A DNA stretch of 64,000 nt from Solen grandis (Eukaryota; Mollusca; Bivalvia; Adapedonta; Solenidae): the NCBI GenBank assembly GCA_021229015.1, contig CM037778.1, forward strand, positions 16,003,214 to 16,067,213, given 5' to 3'. A program made the position numbers and the translations under genes. The notes under the pieces were generated by a model. That model was not told the DNA's origin. It saw nothing but the letters and a program-made list of their open reading frames with translations, and searched no databases. Every line of letters starts with the position of its first letter. Position 1 is the stretch's first letter. Of this stretch, positions 24,816 to 38,800 are shown in pieces.

Positions 24816-27235
24816 TTCTGGAACTACTCGCATTTTCCAAGCAAGGACCGAACCGACAAAACGCATTCGGAGCAATCGAAATAACCGAAAGACTTTGCCT
24901 GCTGACCAGGAAATCTACCGTTTACATCTCAAGTCTTTGCAATGTACCTATAAAGGTTGGACCAAAAGTTTCTGGTGTCTGATTTAATGTTAATACCGGT
25001 CTGGCAATGCAATTACCCAGGTCATCCCGAGGCCGTTGACCAGGGTGTGGGAGTATCTCTTATTGGAGTGGGAAAGAGGTATTGTCTGGAAACCATCGAC
25101 AGACCTCGCCGAAAACAGACCGTAAACATATTTCTGGTAGTTTACAACGGTTGAAACAATTGTGATCCTTGTTGTCCTTGAGCATACACTGCAGATCAAA
25201 ATTTGATTTGAACAGATAGGAAAGTTCGGAATGTATATTAGTGCGCTTTTCAAGGCTGTATTTTGTAGGCTCACAAAACTGAAGTGATATAGTACTTCTG
25301 CAAAATGTTATAAAATAAAATAAGAACAGTATTACTCTGAGAAAGAAAATGTTCTTACTATTGAAATAATTGTATTTTGATGATGTCTGTGAAACTGTTT
25401 ATGAAACCTCTACGGAATCACATATTGATGGTTTATTTACCTGGAATAATTGTTAATAAACGTCACAGTTGTAGAAATGTACAGGTGTTGCAAACTGAAA
25501 AGTCTGCAGATTGTTTATTTGGAGAAATCAGCATCTCAGCGGAATGAACCCTACACCTTTGCACATAGAAATAGAATTCTTTCGGTAGACATGCTCAGTC
25601 ATGATGAAGCTGCATAGTTTAGATAATGCTGTCGAAACATACCGATATGCAGACGTGATTTCATGAAACCATTCCCAAGAATGTTAACTTTAGCTAACTT
25701 AATGTAAAAGAAGACATTGTCTCTTTTATAGAGATCCGGGAGTGCCTGTCACTTTTCAACAGGAGTGTAAACAGAAGCAAATGTGAATCGTTGCTAGATA
25801 GCTCAAAGTTTTAAGTATTATGTAAACTTTAAAATTTTGACGTCAATTAGGAAGCGTATTCAGCAACTTAAAATTAATCCATAGCATGCATGTTTGGATC
25901 CAGTGAGGAGTCCATGTCATTGTGGAATGCGTAAAGAAATCTAGCAGATCTTTATAAAGTCATAACTTAATATCCTATAAAGATTAATAGGGAACATCAA
26001 ATATTCGAATGAAATATCAATATTAAGAAATTTAATCCGATTACATCATCAAAATGGCTAAAAGATGTTCACAGAAGTTTTAAAAGCTTAAACAGAACAA
26101 ACATGGGGAATGTAGTCGCGAATTTTTTAAATATCAGTTTTCTCTCAAATATGAGTTCCCTCAGTCTAGTTTTACAAAAGGATATGTTGATGGAAGATAA
26201 AATTTGGTTTTATTTTTGTAAAGACTGACATATTGTTTGAAATTATTAAATGATAATAATCACGTGATACTGACCCCCATTACAGTAGACAGTAAGTCTT
26301 CAGTACATAATACTTTAAGCGTGTATTTGAATTTCGGATATAAGTGAAGATCTCAGATAACGTTGAACTCCCGTTGTTGCGTTTTTGTCTTGTAGATTTG
26401 TAAGAAAAAAAATGAAGGTCTGGAAGATGTCATTTTATCGGCCACACAACAATTATGAAGATTGCATATACGATATATTTTGGCATATGCAAGTAAACGG
26501 CCATGATAACATAAAACTGTTCAAACATGTTCTTTTCCTGACTGTGTCTGCTTGATCTGACAGCAGACGACAAGCTGTGTAGTGCCATTCGTTACTTCCG
26601 GTCCACGAGCACGTGTTCCGTGTGCATGCCCGTTTCCAGACAAAGGTTATCAGTTTACACCAGAACTGCATCTTCTCATGTTCTGAGTCTTGTGTTTATA
26701 AAATTTCTAAACTAAAATGAAGCTGAGACATTATACATGAAACAGCCTGCATGAAATGCACATGTATGCACAAGGAAATGGCTCCTTCACTTTTCATGTT
26801 GAGTAAGCAGTTTTGCCATCACGAGAATGCAGGAGATCGATATGGAATAGTTCATATTTCATGGTATTATCAATGCTTTAAGTCTTAGATTAAAGATCCA
26901 AATCCTACCCCATATTTGTGTATTGACGGTAAATTCTGGTAAAATATTTTTGACTTAACACCACGATATCACTGAATTAATTGATATTATTTTTAAGCTT
27001 CACGGCCCTTTATTTCTTTACGATACTAATCGAATTCTAAGACCGAATTTGCATCACGCACCACTTTTATTTTCATGAAATCTGGTAAACAGGCTGGTTT
27101 TATTACTATATCGTATAAAATTATTTCTCTGATTTTGAGCCCAGACTAAGAAGCAAAGCAGCAAGTGCGCCTTTAAAACCCACAACATGATATAATATCA
27201 ACATGTAGAGACGGGGTAAAATTTGAAACCACACG
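24816..27235. other. Intronic non-coding sequence
   Basis: No exon or repeat recognised. Short ORFs (24957-25154 plus, 26453-26671 minus) show no domain. Confidence 0.45.
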
Positions 27236-27446
27236 TTGTTGTTGTTGTATTGGGGTTTACCGTCGCTGCGATAGTATTTCAATCATATAGCGACGTCCAG
27301 CTAATTACAGGTGGAGGAAGACCCCGAGTACACAGAGGTGACCGGGTAGAACCACCGACCTACCGCAAGCCAGCTGGAAGGCTTCCTCACATGAAAAATC
27401 CGAAGTCCCTACCGGGATTCGAACCCACAGCGGTGAGGGGCTGAGA
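27236..27446 (-). mobile_element. tRNA-derived SINE, head truncated after B box
   Basis: Best-preserved body of this family in the window. On the minus strand: B box GGGTTCGAATCCC (27414-27426), GTGAGGAAGCCTTCCAGCTG, GGTGGTTCTACCCGG, AGCTGGACGTCGCTATATGA, GCAGCGACGGTAAACCCC, then an AATACAACAACAACAAC tail. The sequence ends at CTCAGCCCCTCACC without the A box. A 73-codon ORF here is spurious. Confidence 0.85.
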
Positions 27447-28158
27447 GGAAACCACATGTCCACAACTATACTGATGCATTCTTAATGAAGACCAATGTTT
27501 TCTCTGAAAAGTTATGACAGGCTGATTAGGAAATCGAAAACATGCGACATTTCACGAGGAAACTAATCAATAGCATGCCTGCCACCATCATCTAGTGCTG
27601 TAACAATTTGCCTGGACTGGGAGAAAAACATTTAAAGGCGGCAAAACAAGTTGGGTTTTAAAGGCCAAAATGTATGTACAGAAAAGCTTCGAAAATTCGC
27701 TGAGGTCGAATAATAACTTGAGAAAACACGTCTTCCTAGCCTATTCTTTCATTTTCCATTGAATTTTTTATCACACACCCAGAGCCTTCACTTTGACTAA
27801 ACTATAGAGGAATTGGACTTCCAAGATTTAGATTCTTTAGGGCATATACTTTCTCTAGATAGACATTCAAATATAAATTATGTTAAATATGATTTAGTAA
27901 TATTTGGTAATGAACGCAAGCTAGTTTCTCTACGCCCACGTCAAATATTTACATCAATATTGCATATCGATCTTCGATCAGAATTACATGTGGTTAAGTG
28001 CTTTATTGAGATAAATTGAACATCAAATGTGAAAGGATATTCATGCAAAGTTGTAGAAAAGTGTAATATGCAAGTTCGATGCATATTTCTCTAACATTAC
28101 TTAACGCTAGGTAGTATTCAACTACCCAGGAACGCTTTTCATTATTCTTGCTATTGCT

Positions 28159-28270
28159 TAAGGTAATTCATTCATTATTAAATAATAATAATCATAGTTC
28201 TTCAAATGCTCAAAAAGACTTCAGTACAGATGCAAACATCCATTGACTTGGGGTTAAAGGCTCTTTGCTC
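28159..28270 (+). repeat. Dispersed ~110-bp repeat, copy 1
   Basis: Shares TTCAAATGCT, ACTTCAGT, CAGATGCAA, CATCCATTGAC and TTAAAGGCT in the same order and spacing with 48698-48806. About 80 percent similar by eye. Identity unknown; no terminal repeats seen. Confidence 0.75.
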
Positions 28271-30634
28271 AACGTCTAAAAAGGCTTGCATATACTGTAC
28301 AATTCCCACGATCACTTAATGGGCCATAATCACAATTAAATGATAGATTGCATTAGATATTTTCTAATATATATTGTCAGTCAGTATGATCACTCCTTGT
28401 GATAAATTATCCATTAACTCATATAGTTTGCAAAATATTGATGGAACATATTTCTACCTTATTTGTGATTTTAAGCATTTTTTCGCGCTAAGTATTGCTT
28501 GTGAATTAATTATGAATAATATGAATTCTGATTTTCTATTTTCACTTTTCTGTCTTTTTATTCAATTATTTTTGTTGGGTTCAGCTTACATCCCCTATTC
28601 GAAATTACAAGTGGGGAAAAAAACTCTAACAGAGAAGAGGCTGATGCAAAATGTCACTATAGTTTATGGTGCTACAATCGTAAATACTACAGTAGCATGT
28701 ATTTTTCTTTGTCTTGAAACAATATTACAGTAATATATTCAATAGATTGTAGAGCTGAGTGCAGCTTATTAGTATGCTCTAGTCTCTCAGGAGACGTCCC
28801 TGTGTGTAAAAGTATCAATTTTATCATATAATGTTTTTGAACCCATCCTTCACGCATGTTTAATTTTCGTATGTTGAATAAAGTAGAAAAACAAGTTCAC
28901 AGAAATGTCAAGTACTGCTATATAATGCTAAGCTATATGCTAAAACTTCCATTTATTGTTGTGAAATATTTCAACACATAATTGATAAACTGTGCTCTCC
29001 ATTACGTCGACCCGCGTCAAATGTTCTATATCACTTACACTATAGATTTGTGTTACATTGAAATCACATTCCCCCGGGGACGAAACTGTGCTATCCAGAA
29101 CACGCTCTGATTAAAACCCGGCTGACAATATGGATGACGTTTGTAGACTGCGTCCTAGAGCCACGACATGGCTAGTGTACCATAGCCAAACAGAAAACAG
29201 ACACAACATGCTTAGTATGACACATGTACTTTACACAGTCAAATCAATAAAATAAACTACAAAACCATTCCTTTCCGCTGACACCAAGAATTTCAGGCTG
29301 GTCCTTATATTCGTGAATTCCTGCTCAAGAAACCATAGGTTCACAGTTCTGAAAGCATGCATGCTATTAATTTGCATTGAAAATACTAATTAGCCAGTCA
29401 ACGCATATTCAATCCCAACGAACATAAAATGAATGTTTTAGTATATATGAATGTCTCGGGGCATTAGTTTCAATCTGTATTCACTGAAATGAATAACCCT
29501 TAAAAGTAGCTGAAACTGTTGTTTTTATGGTGTGTTTTAGGGCTAAAATAAGAAGTGACACTGAAAGCAAATGTGTTAGGAATCAGTGATCAGACATTGA
29601 TTAATGAATTGTTAACGACTAAATCCATTAATACGGTTATGTGTTCATTAAGATGCCCGAGCTTCGAGACCCTAGTGGCAGCCCATTAGCGGCGCGAGGT
29701 TACTTTAAAAGCGTGTAAGCAAGTCTGACGGAAAAAAAGTGATAAAAAAATGAAACCGTAACTTATAATTGATTCCTTTACACAGATGATACAAATCAAC
29801 GCTGATGTTTTGAAAAGTAATTTCTTCGATGGATATTAACAACTTATTTTTGCTTCTAATTTCAAAACATTTATAATCATAATGTATCAAATGTAAAACT
29901 AGATTTAAAACAAAATGTCTTTGAAATGAATGCGTTCGGCTTAATTCGTATTTTTAAATGCAACATACACTAGTAGTAACTGTGTACAGAGACTTTGCGG
30001 TTGGATATTTTCATACAGGAGTTTTGTGGTCTTTCTGCGATTGCAATCCCGTGGAAACCGCGTGGAATGTATAGATTATTAAGGAGACTGGGGACTAATG
30101 GGTTCTAATAAGGAATTCTCCGATCCCTGACGGAATGAATCATCCGCATGGCCTTTGTGTGCGGAAACATGTTTGGGCCACATTTTTATGAGATTTTCTC
30201 GTTGCCTTTGGAACCTTATTAGTCATCGAGATAAATTAATCAAATAAATTAATATTTAAAAAAAAAAACACACACTTTAAAACGGATTCAGTACATAACG
30301 CTAAAAGGTATAGTCCTACTGGCTACATGCCAGTTCAAACCAAGGAATGCAAGTGTAAATGATTCTTTTTTCGAGTTATGATAATTGATTTTTGTTGCAT
30401 ATTTCTATCGAACAAATGCATGTCAAATTCCCCGGAATATCCGTTTTCAGTCCCATTGCGTAAACAGCTTCATGACATTTCACATGGTCCTATGCATCAT
30501 ATCATATGCATTTGCTATAACGTCCATGTTAAAACACTGAAATGAAATCTTTCAAATGCACATTCATTCATCGGTCGAGGACCTCGTGAGTTAAGCATAA
30601 ATATTTTAAAAATTGTCGTGCAAATAGAACAATC

Positions 30635-30637
<3 letters not shown>

Positions 30638-30667
<30 letters not shown>
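30638..30667. repeat. Poly(A) tract, 30 bp
   Basis: An uninterrupted run of A. No SINE or LINE body was recognised immediately upstream, so it is not assigned to a retrotransposon tail. Confidence 0.9.
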
Positions 30668-30669
<2 letters not shown>

Positions 30670-31563
30670 CACTTCATATGAAATTTCGGATTAAAGGGCA
30701 ATTCAATGAGTACACCCATTTGAGGAATCAGAAATAGAAATCATTAGGAAATTGACATATTTCGTTTGGTATGAAGGGTAGTATTATTGGATAATGACAT
30801 TCACAAAATCAACGAAAAATATACCTATGAAAAAAAAAAAAATGATTCTATATTTTTATGTGCGTTTGTTAGGTTTAAGCACGTTCATATGCGTGTGTGT
30901 GCGTGAATAGTGCGCAGTGCGTGACTTTATCCAGGCAATTTGTCTGATGGATACTACATTATGCTTTTACAACAGGTTAGCATGACTTTACGTGGATCAT
31001 AAAACTAAATATTCAATTTGAAATTCAAGACGGCCATGGACAGCACGAACGGTAATGTCATGCGCATAAGAGAGAGCATGCATAATGATTATATAGCTTC
31101 TGATCAGATGTAAAGATGGAGATATCTTAAAACTTTACAGAAACTTTATGTTTGAAAAGGTATCAAATGTACACAGAAATATATATAGCAATTCGTCTAT
31201 AAATAAAGAAACAGAAGTGCAGCCTTGAAATTACGAACAAAAGAGGTATTTATCGTTGAAATTACGTATAAAAGACACAGACCGGGAGCGTATTAAGGAA
31301 ACAATATTAACCAATCCTGGCTTGTGTATTTGATTAAAAGACAGAACAGGAAATAACGTGTAGAAGAGAAATGATTCAATGGAATAACGAATAAAAAGGT
31401 ACTGTGTCTTTTGAGTAACTACCAGAACATTGAAAATAACAGTCATATGTTTAGTAAATAACGATCTATAGAACAATGAATTGATACGAAATGAACAGTA
31501 ATGTGCTCATGGACAAGGATCAGAACAATTATTAGCAGAACAGACACATGTCTATTGAATGAC

Positions 31564-31740
31564 GAATATACAATAATGTTTCTTTTGAATAACAAACTTA
31601 CTTTGATGTATCAATAAATATCGAATAGAACAGTAATGTGTATATTGCATAACGAATTGAACAGAAATATGTCGATTGAACAACGAACAGAACAGAAATA
31701 TATCGATTGAACAACGAACAGAACAACAATGTATCTCAGA
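31564..31740. repeat. 31-bp degenerate minisatellite
   Basis: Units GAACAGAACAGAAATATGTC followed by GATTGAACAAC at 31623, 31654, 31685 and 31716 (last partial). An earlier, more diverged unit lies from about 31564, and still weaker relics (GAATAACGAA..., GTAATGTG) go back towards 31225. Units become more alike towards the right end, as if the array grew there. Confidence 0.8.
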
Positions 31741-31810
31741 GAGACATCCTTTAACTATGAACTACACAAATATTTGTACGAACATAAAAGATATCGCTAA
31801 ATATTTGTGT

Positions 31811-32048
31811 TTAACCCTTTCCCTCATAGAGGAGAGGATACCATGAAAAGACCTATGCGAACAGCATAAAACCAGATCAGCCTGCGAGTAATGATCAGGT
31901 TTTATGCTGTTCGCTGCTCCTCAGGGGTCTGGAAATGAGGATTTTGTAATTAAATTTGGTAAGGTTTAACTGTGGTTTTCTGCAGATCAGGCTTTATGTG
32001 GTACCTATTGAGTGCGTCAAAATGAGTCTATATGAGGGAAAGGGTTAA
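31811..32048. mobile_element. piggyBac-like MITE, copy 1 (238 bp)
   Basis: Flanked and ended by TTAA, the target duplicated by piggyBac transposons. Terminal inverted repeats are CCCTTTCCCTCATA and TATGAGGGAAAGGG, exact inverses. Inside, CAGCATAAAACC and GGTTTTATGCTG form part of an inner hairpin whose CGCAGGC half is lost in this copy. No transposase, so it depends on a helper. A reverse-oriented relative lies at 44734-44972. Confidence 0.85.
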
Positions 32049-33036
32049 TCGTATTTATTTGCCCAGAACCTGGCGTTTCTCATCAGTTGTACTCTTAAAA
32101 CTGACTTAAGCATAACACTTAGAACCGAAATCAAAACATAAGATATTTTTTCAGTCGCGCAATATGAAAAAAAAAATTACGAAACCTCTTAGATAAATAA
32201 AACACAATTTTTACCAAATAAGCTAGAAATTCAATTGGATATATTGTTTCACGATCAAGGTGTGTTTGGAATGCTTTATTTAATCATTGTAGGACGATCT
32301 GCCAAAACCAAACTGTCTCCATTCCTGTCCTTGCGGTCATTTTGTCACACTCTAAATGGCTACAACATCAAAGCAAACACAAAAGCTACCAATCCCGTTC
32401 AAACCTATATGGATGTTTAATATATTTTACTTTAATTCACCGACAGTATAGGCTTAGTCGTAAAATAAACGTAAAGTAAACTCAACAAATTGATTACCGC
32501 TCAACACTCCCCCTATAATTATGTATTGAAATGAGTGTTTAATTTTCAATTTCATGGGCGGTTACAACAGGCGGAATACGGACAGGAAAAACACAAATAC
32601 GACACAAATGTAAGTTGATCAGACGAGGCTTTCGCAATTAAACAACAACAAAAAGACTAAGTACTACTAGTAACAACAACAGCTGCCCCTGCTGCTACTT
32701 CATTTTTACAACTGCATTTGCTACAACAAATATAACTGCTACAACAACAACTTCAACCCATTTAGACATGTCACTAGAATAATAAATATTTTGTAAACAG
32801 ATTTTGTAAATATCTGGGCCCTACATTCATACATATTTATACTGGTCGAGCTAAAGATACTACATGGAAAAAATTGAAATCATCGTTAAACTGTCTGGTG
32901 TACTAACTATTCTACTACGTTGTACTACCAATTTACCTATACCTTTTTCCCTTTTTGTTTTGATACTAACTGCTAGTTTTACTACTGCTGCTGCCGTTTC
33001 TCTACTGCTGTTGATTCAACTTCTCTTCTGCTACTA
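32049..33036. other. Intronic non-coding sequence
   Basis: Contains scattered ACAACAACA/CTGCTAC triplets at 32640-32760, probably the decayed edge of the following CTG/CTA-rich region. Confidence 0.45.
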
Positions 33037-33715
33037 CTACTACGACTACTGTTATTGCTGCTGCTGGTGCTGCTACTACTACTGCAGCAACTGTTATTGC
33101 TGCTGCTGGTGCTGCTACTACTACTGCAGCAACTGTTATTGCTGCTGCTGGTGCTGCTACTACTACTGCAACTACTGTTATTGCTGCTGCTGGTGCTGCT
33201 ACTACTACTGCAACTACTGCTATTGCTGCTGCTGGTTCTGCTACTACTACTGCAGCTACTCTTATTGCTGCTGCTGGTGCTGCTACTACTACTGCAGCTA
33301 CTCTTATTGCTGCTGCTGGTGCTGCTACTACTACTGCAACTACTGCTATTGCTGCTGCTGGTGCTGCTACTACTACTGCAACTACTGCTATTGCTGCTGC
33401 TGGTGCTGCTGCTACTACTACTGCAACTACTGCTTTGCTGCTGCTGGTGCTACTTCTACTACTGCAACTACTCTTATTGCTGCTGCTGGTGCTGCTACTA
33501 CTACTGCAACTACTGCTATTGCTGCTGCTGGTGCTGCTACTACTACTGCAACTACTGCTATTGCTCCTGCTGGTGCTGCTGCTACTACTACTGCAACTAC
33601 TGCTTTTGCTGCTGCTGGTCTGCTACTACTACTGCAGCTACTCTTATTGCTGCTGCTGGTGCTGCTACTACTACTGCAACTACTGTTATTGCTGCTACTG
33701 CTACAACTTCTCCTG
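33037..33715. repeat. 42-bp CTG/CTA minisatellite, about 16 units
   Basis: Unit TTATTGCTGCTGCTGGTGCT followed by GCTACTACTACTGCAACTACTG; units begin at 33052, 33094, 33136, 33178 and so on to about 33686. Being made of CTG/CTA/TTG triplets with a length divisible by 3, all three plus-strand frames stay open, giving poly-Leu, poly-Cys/Tyr and poly-Ala/Thr ORFs (the longest spans 32864-33790). No sign of a real gene. Unit variants (GCAGCAACTG vs GCAACTACTG vs GCAGCTACTC) are partly grouped, indicating block duplication. Confidence 0.93.
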
Positions 33716-35734
33716 CTACTTCGTCTTCTAGGTGTAGGGGGAGGAAGTAGAAAAAGAGGTGACGGCTGTTGTATTTGCTGTTATCGATGATAACGATGCT
33801 GTTAACATTTTCAGTGGATGTAATTAGACGGAAGTTAATTGTTTGCCTTTGTCTCGTCTTACAGGAACAGATTATGACCGATAAAACACTTCCACCGACC
33901 TCTAGTATTTCCTCTTTATCTTCCAATCGAAGCGAGAAGAATGACGTCTGAAAGTTCGAATGGTCCAAAAGTGATACCCTTTATGCTCGGCACAATACGG
34001 TCAACACCTGTTGGGGGTTCTACTGACATAACTGCTGTTGTTGTTGTTGCTGCTGCTGATATTGATGCTGTTTTTTTTAAGCAGCTGTTGTTATGCCATG
34101 CGTCATCGCTTACACATGCGAAATATCGATTTCTCGTCGAGCGCCTACGGAATCAGCCGAGCTTGACCGGGATTGGTCGATATCAAACGGACTTCGAAAT
34201 TAGATTCTCCACGTTTTTAGATCACTTTTTTTACTCATGGTTGATTAATATTAATGACCTAAACAAGAGCAGAGTTGTCACCAAAGATTTAATATGATAG
34301 AATCTCCATTAGTCATAAATGTCACAGGTGCTAGAGCTCGTACAATCAACAGATATCTGACTGAATGAGTCTTTTCATTGTTTTCTCTCTCTCTCTCTCT
34401 CTCTCTCCATGGATCTCTTTATATTTACGTCACTCTTACTCTTATTCATCCCATAATTAAAAAAAGTCCCCATTTAAAAAGTACGAGTGCAAGTACTAAT
34501 CTCAGACAAACAGCCGAAAAAGAAAAAAATGCAGAAGAAAAAAAGAAGGAGGAAAAAGGAAGTGTATTCATTGTTTTCGTTCTCACTTCCATGTGCCGTA
34601 AAATGAATATCACAGTTAACATGTTACAAAAGCCATCATCTTATTTCAAGTACTAGTACTTTACTATCTCAACATAGATGAATCTTACACACAGAATAAC
34701 TTTACTCTTTATCTCTCAGTAATGTTTGATGGTTATCATTTCTCTGTGCAATAAAATGTAGCTAACGCATGTCTAGTGTATTCAGGTGATACACATTTGA
34801 AATGTGATTTTCGTCCTCTACTTTTTCCCTGAGCCACCAGATTTTAGAAGATTTTTGTTTTGTTGTAACACCTTGTCTTTTATACATATCTTTCCCTTGG
34901 TCCACACAACTGTTTACTTCATGAATTGTCATGTATAAATTAATGACTTGATGACTATTAATTTAATTAACTTTAAAATGGATTTTTCTTTGTTTCTTGA
35001 AAGAAAGACTGTAGAATCTGAGCTACAAACAGAGAATACCCAGATCCGACAGCTTCTTGTAGAAGGTGTCGGATCAGCTCTTTTGTCGATGGTTCAAAAT
35101 GAGACCATATTATGCAGAGGGATCAGTTTCCAATTCAAACTCAAATTTTAAGATGTAATTTTCTCTTCAAGGTCATTATTTTCTATCATCTCATTTCCTT
35201 TAAATTAAATTTGATTAGGCAGCGCTCTACTGCCAAACCGTCCAATATATACAGCTTTTAGATACTGTTCTGGCAACCCTTTCAAGACAGTTCTCAACAC
35301 GAGATTTTAAAAGCTAATAACGTTTTTTAAGATTTTAAAAATTTTAATTTTTCATATATCATTTCGTAATGGCATGTGTTTTAACGAAACGAAGAGTGAA
35401 TTTCTATCAAAATGTTTGATAATTTATCTATTTAATTTATTCAATTGCGATTTTATTATCAACAAAGAGATTTTAACCGAATAACTTAATAATCGCAGTG
35501 CATTTCGAAAATAACGTAATTTATATTTATAAATGTGCAAAACATTGACACGACTTGATTGTTAATGAAGTATGGGATCAAGCATTTACTTTAATGTTGG
35601 CACGTGTTTGATTTTCAGCTTGAGTAATCATATGACAGTGAGCAATAACTGATTGTAATCGTCACCAGACGGAAAAGCAGTTGAATAGTAGTCAGTCAGT
35701 CACTCTGTTGTTTTACTTTCACGTTCCTCGAGTG
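33716..35734. other. Intronic non-coding sequence
   Basis: A short GTTGTTGTTGTTGCTGCTGCTG tract near 34035-34060 and (CT)n at about 34384-34408. The ORFs here are spurious or unrecognised. Confidence 0.45.
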
Positions 35735-35818
35735 ACCCTGTCGGGACTTGAACCCACAGCGTTAAAGAGCTAGGTGATAGTAGGGCAGCGAGTGTAACCA
35801 CTTAGCCACGGAGACACC
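35735..35818 (-). mobile_element. tRNA-like head of a SINE
   Basis: On the minus strand: A box TGGCTAAGTGGTTA (35795-35808) and B box GGGTTCAAGTCCC (35743-35755), with CGACAGGGTCACTCGAG beyond it. No acceptor stem closes, so it is not a tRNA gene. The body after CTCGAGG is not clearly the same as the other SINE families. Confidence 0.6.
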
Positions 35819-38800
35819 CTGGCTATCACTGTAAACATCTCGTTCCCTTACCCCAGTTAAGAATTATATCCTGTCTTATGTTAATATACTTGACACTCGC
35901 ACTGAGATGAAGTTTCATAGTGCACTGACTATTAGAATGCTTTACGTAAGTCCGAGTTCCAACGGAGGTGACCGAATTAACTATTTGAACAGGTGCCAAT
36001 CAACGACAACGGTCAACACTTTTCAATCCTTGTAACCACTCAAGAGCCATAAAGGAATTGAACTTTAAGACCAGTATAAATCTCGGTCAGTTTTGCAGTT
36101 TTCATACTGTATGTTGCTTAGACGACGAAGGAACTATTCAAAACCCACTTCAAAATACAAACTGAGTTCAATCTGATCTGGCTTTCAAATGAGTTCCATG
36201 ATGTAAATGATTTAATTAACTGGTGAAGGGGCGGTTATTTTTAAAAAAAAGTAATACCCTGTTACTGATGGATCATTTGAGGTAATCTAACCGCTAGCCT
36301 AAAAATTAAGCTAGTCTACAACTGGGAATTCAAACAATCAGAGAGACCAAGCTGAAGTTACTTGCAGTAACATAAATTCATATTGAAATATTCGAATTAC
36401 ATGACTAGTGAGTAATTAGTCCCTTATCCTTTTCCCGATGGCTCTCTACCCTGGACAATGATTGGCAAAGCCTTTACTTAAGTAATTTCCATACTGGACA
36501 TTTGATCCTCTGCGGACTAGCTAATTGAAAGATCGCGTGGTTCCTGTATTGCTCAAGACCATTCTTCCAATTTATAAACGTCTCAAGATTGATATTGATC
36601 AATAAACGTCTTAGCGTAATGTTGATCATAGGTCTGTCATATGATAATGTTAAACATATTAAGCTTTAATATGTCCATAATAAAAACAAAGATGCGATAA
36701 ACGTAAAATAAAATATTGTTATATACCTTGAATATTACACTAACGACCCTTAACAAACCAAAATGCATCAATATACTGTTCGTCGAAGCTTATAGATAAA
36801 AAAAAATAAGAGAAAAACAAACTGAATAACTGACAATTTTTGTGTATAAATAACTTAGGCGTAAAAAGTTGTTTTTCCCGCTAACTCGACCAACCCTATT
36901 TTTTTCATACCGACCCTAAACTATTTTCCGAACATTCAGATTATCATAGTTTTTTTTTCGTCGCTAAAATAAGAGAAAAAAAGGAAATAATAAAAACAAT
37001 GCCAGCCTACCTATCCAATCTTTTTTTTTTTGAGATCTCAAGGGAAACAAACAAACAACTTATTTATTTATTTATTTATTTATTTTTTTGCCAGAAGACG
37101 TGACAAAATGTGTAAGAACGGGAAAATACGGAAATACAAAGAGTATGTTACTGAATCTTGTGCCTCAGACATTTCTGTAAAGTCATGACCACCTTGCGAG
37201 CTAGATCTCTAAACCTCGACATCTACCCCTATCATTTTAAATAATCCCAATTTAAATATTAGATTTTAAAATTTATGCACAGTCACATAAGGCCATCTCA
37301 CCCTCTGTGGACCAAATTAAAACTTGCTAATAAGCCCGACAGGCTTGTGTACACTGGTCGTGTGTAGTACATGTACACGCAGAGCTATGATGGGCCAGAC
37401 AAGATAAATTAATCATTAAACCACCATGGTGATGGCCATTATCTCTGAAGAGCTATCTGTTGAGAACTATCCCCACAAGGGAGGTTTTGGATATAGATTG
37501 AATCCAGCCTATATTGACAAATACAGAAGTAGATTCTAGGCCAAGTAAACATCATAAATATTACACTGATATGTGTGAAATAAGACTGCGTGTCAGTGAA
37601 GTCCTATTGATACCATTATTACGTGTGTGAAATACACATTTTATGTTAATATCTGTATGAGAAAGTAGGTACGTCGTAAGTAGGATGTTTTTATCAGTTA
37701 TGAAATATACATATGTTAATTTCATTGTGGGAAACTGACATAGCATAGATTTTTTCCATCATTTGACAGAGGTAATGAATTATGTGTAATGCTGTAGTTT
37801 TACAATTACCATTTTGGTTTCTATTGTAAAAGTACAATACAATACATTGTATTGTACTGTAAACGTATACATAATTCAGACAAGACAGAAGGCAATGAAT
37901 ATTATATATCGGAGACAGACATAAGTGGGTGTTATGACGTAATTATCACAAGCTGATAGGGATGGTGCAGTAGAAAGGCCTTCAAAGGGTGTGTCAAAGG
38001 TTTTGCACAGGTAAGTATTTAGTAACGAAATATGCAATTTGTTCGATGATTAAATCAGGTACTGATTCAGGGAGAAAACTCATTTATGTTTTACCTGCTG
38101 TATACATAACTGGTAATAGGATTAAGAAAATATATGGTAGGTAAAGAATCAACAACTGCCGGTGGCGTTGTTCGTAATTAATTTGGCCAACAACAAAATT
38201 CCAGCATCAGAAAATTGATTATACTCCCCTGAATACCTTTAGCTAGTAAATGGAATACAGATAGACACTTCAGAGGTTTCCTTTGTGGGAAAACGCGGAA
38301 AAAATAACATGAAAAGGAGACACTGGCATAGCCGATTGTTCAGGCCTTAGATACCCTAACCCTCTGGCTAATACAGACCCCAGGTGGCCCTCTAGTGGCT
38401 GTCATTAATATATTACCGCTGACCCGAAACTGTGGCCCCAGATCGAGTAGATGAAAGACATCTGCATCAGCAAATCTCATCCTGGCACACATAAATAATA
38501 CTGACCTAGTTTTTATCCTTGATTGTGGCAAGACTTAACTCCCTCACGTATGCACACAACGGTTTTTGTTTAGATTTCTGCAAGAGCTAGAGTGGCTTTT
38601 TTGCCAAGGTGTTTTCCTCCTCTTGCATGCACGATGAACAACATTTGGAAACTGAGGTGGAGAGATTTTCCTAATCACATGTGGAGGGTCGGGGATACAC
38701 GCCAAATGTCAGATAAAATAATCTTTCATCTCTATACACGATAATGGTAGCTATCTCTCATATAATAAGTATGTGTGTGCTTGAGCATATAATCCAGCCA

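Larger units (their letters stand above)
27447..31563. other. Intronic non-coding sequence
   Basis: Includes the 28159-28270 half of a dispersed repeat pair and an A tract at 30638-30667. The 119-codon ORF at 28374-28733 has two hydrophobic stretches but no recognisable family and unremarkable AT-rich codons. From about 31225, sequence resembling decayed units of the adjacent 31-bp minisatellite appears. Confidence 0.45.

Noticed and set aside
27223..27444. 73-codon ORF
   Set aside because: Lies within the minus-strand SINE at 27236-27446.
28374..28733. 119-codon ORF with hydrophobic segments
   Set aside because: No recognisable family, no signal peptide followed by a plausible domain, and AT-rich composition like its surroundings. 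Hydrophobicity follows from T-rich codons.
32864..33790. 308-codon plus-strand ORF and its 231-codon overlapping companion
   Set aside because: Entirely produced by the 42-bp CTG/CTA minisatellite, which is open in all three frames. No domain, start context or splice support.
35735..35818. Functional tRNA gene
   Set aside because: A and B boxes are present, but no acceptor stem pairs; better explained as a SINE head.
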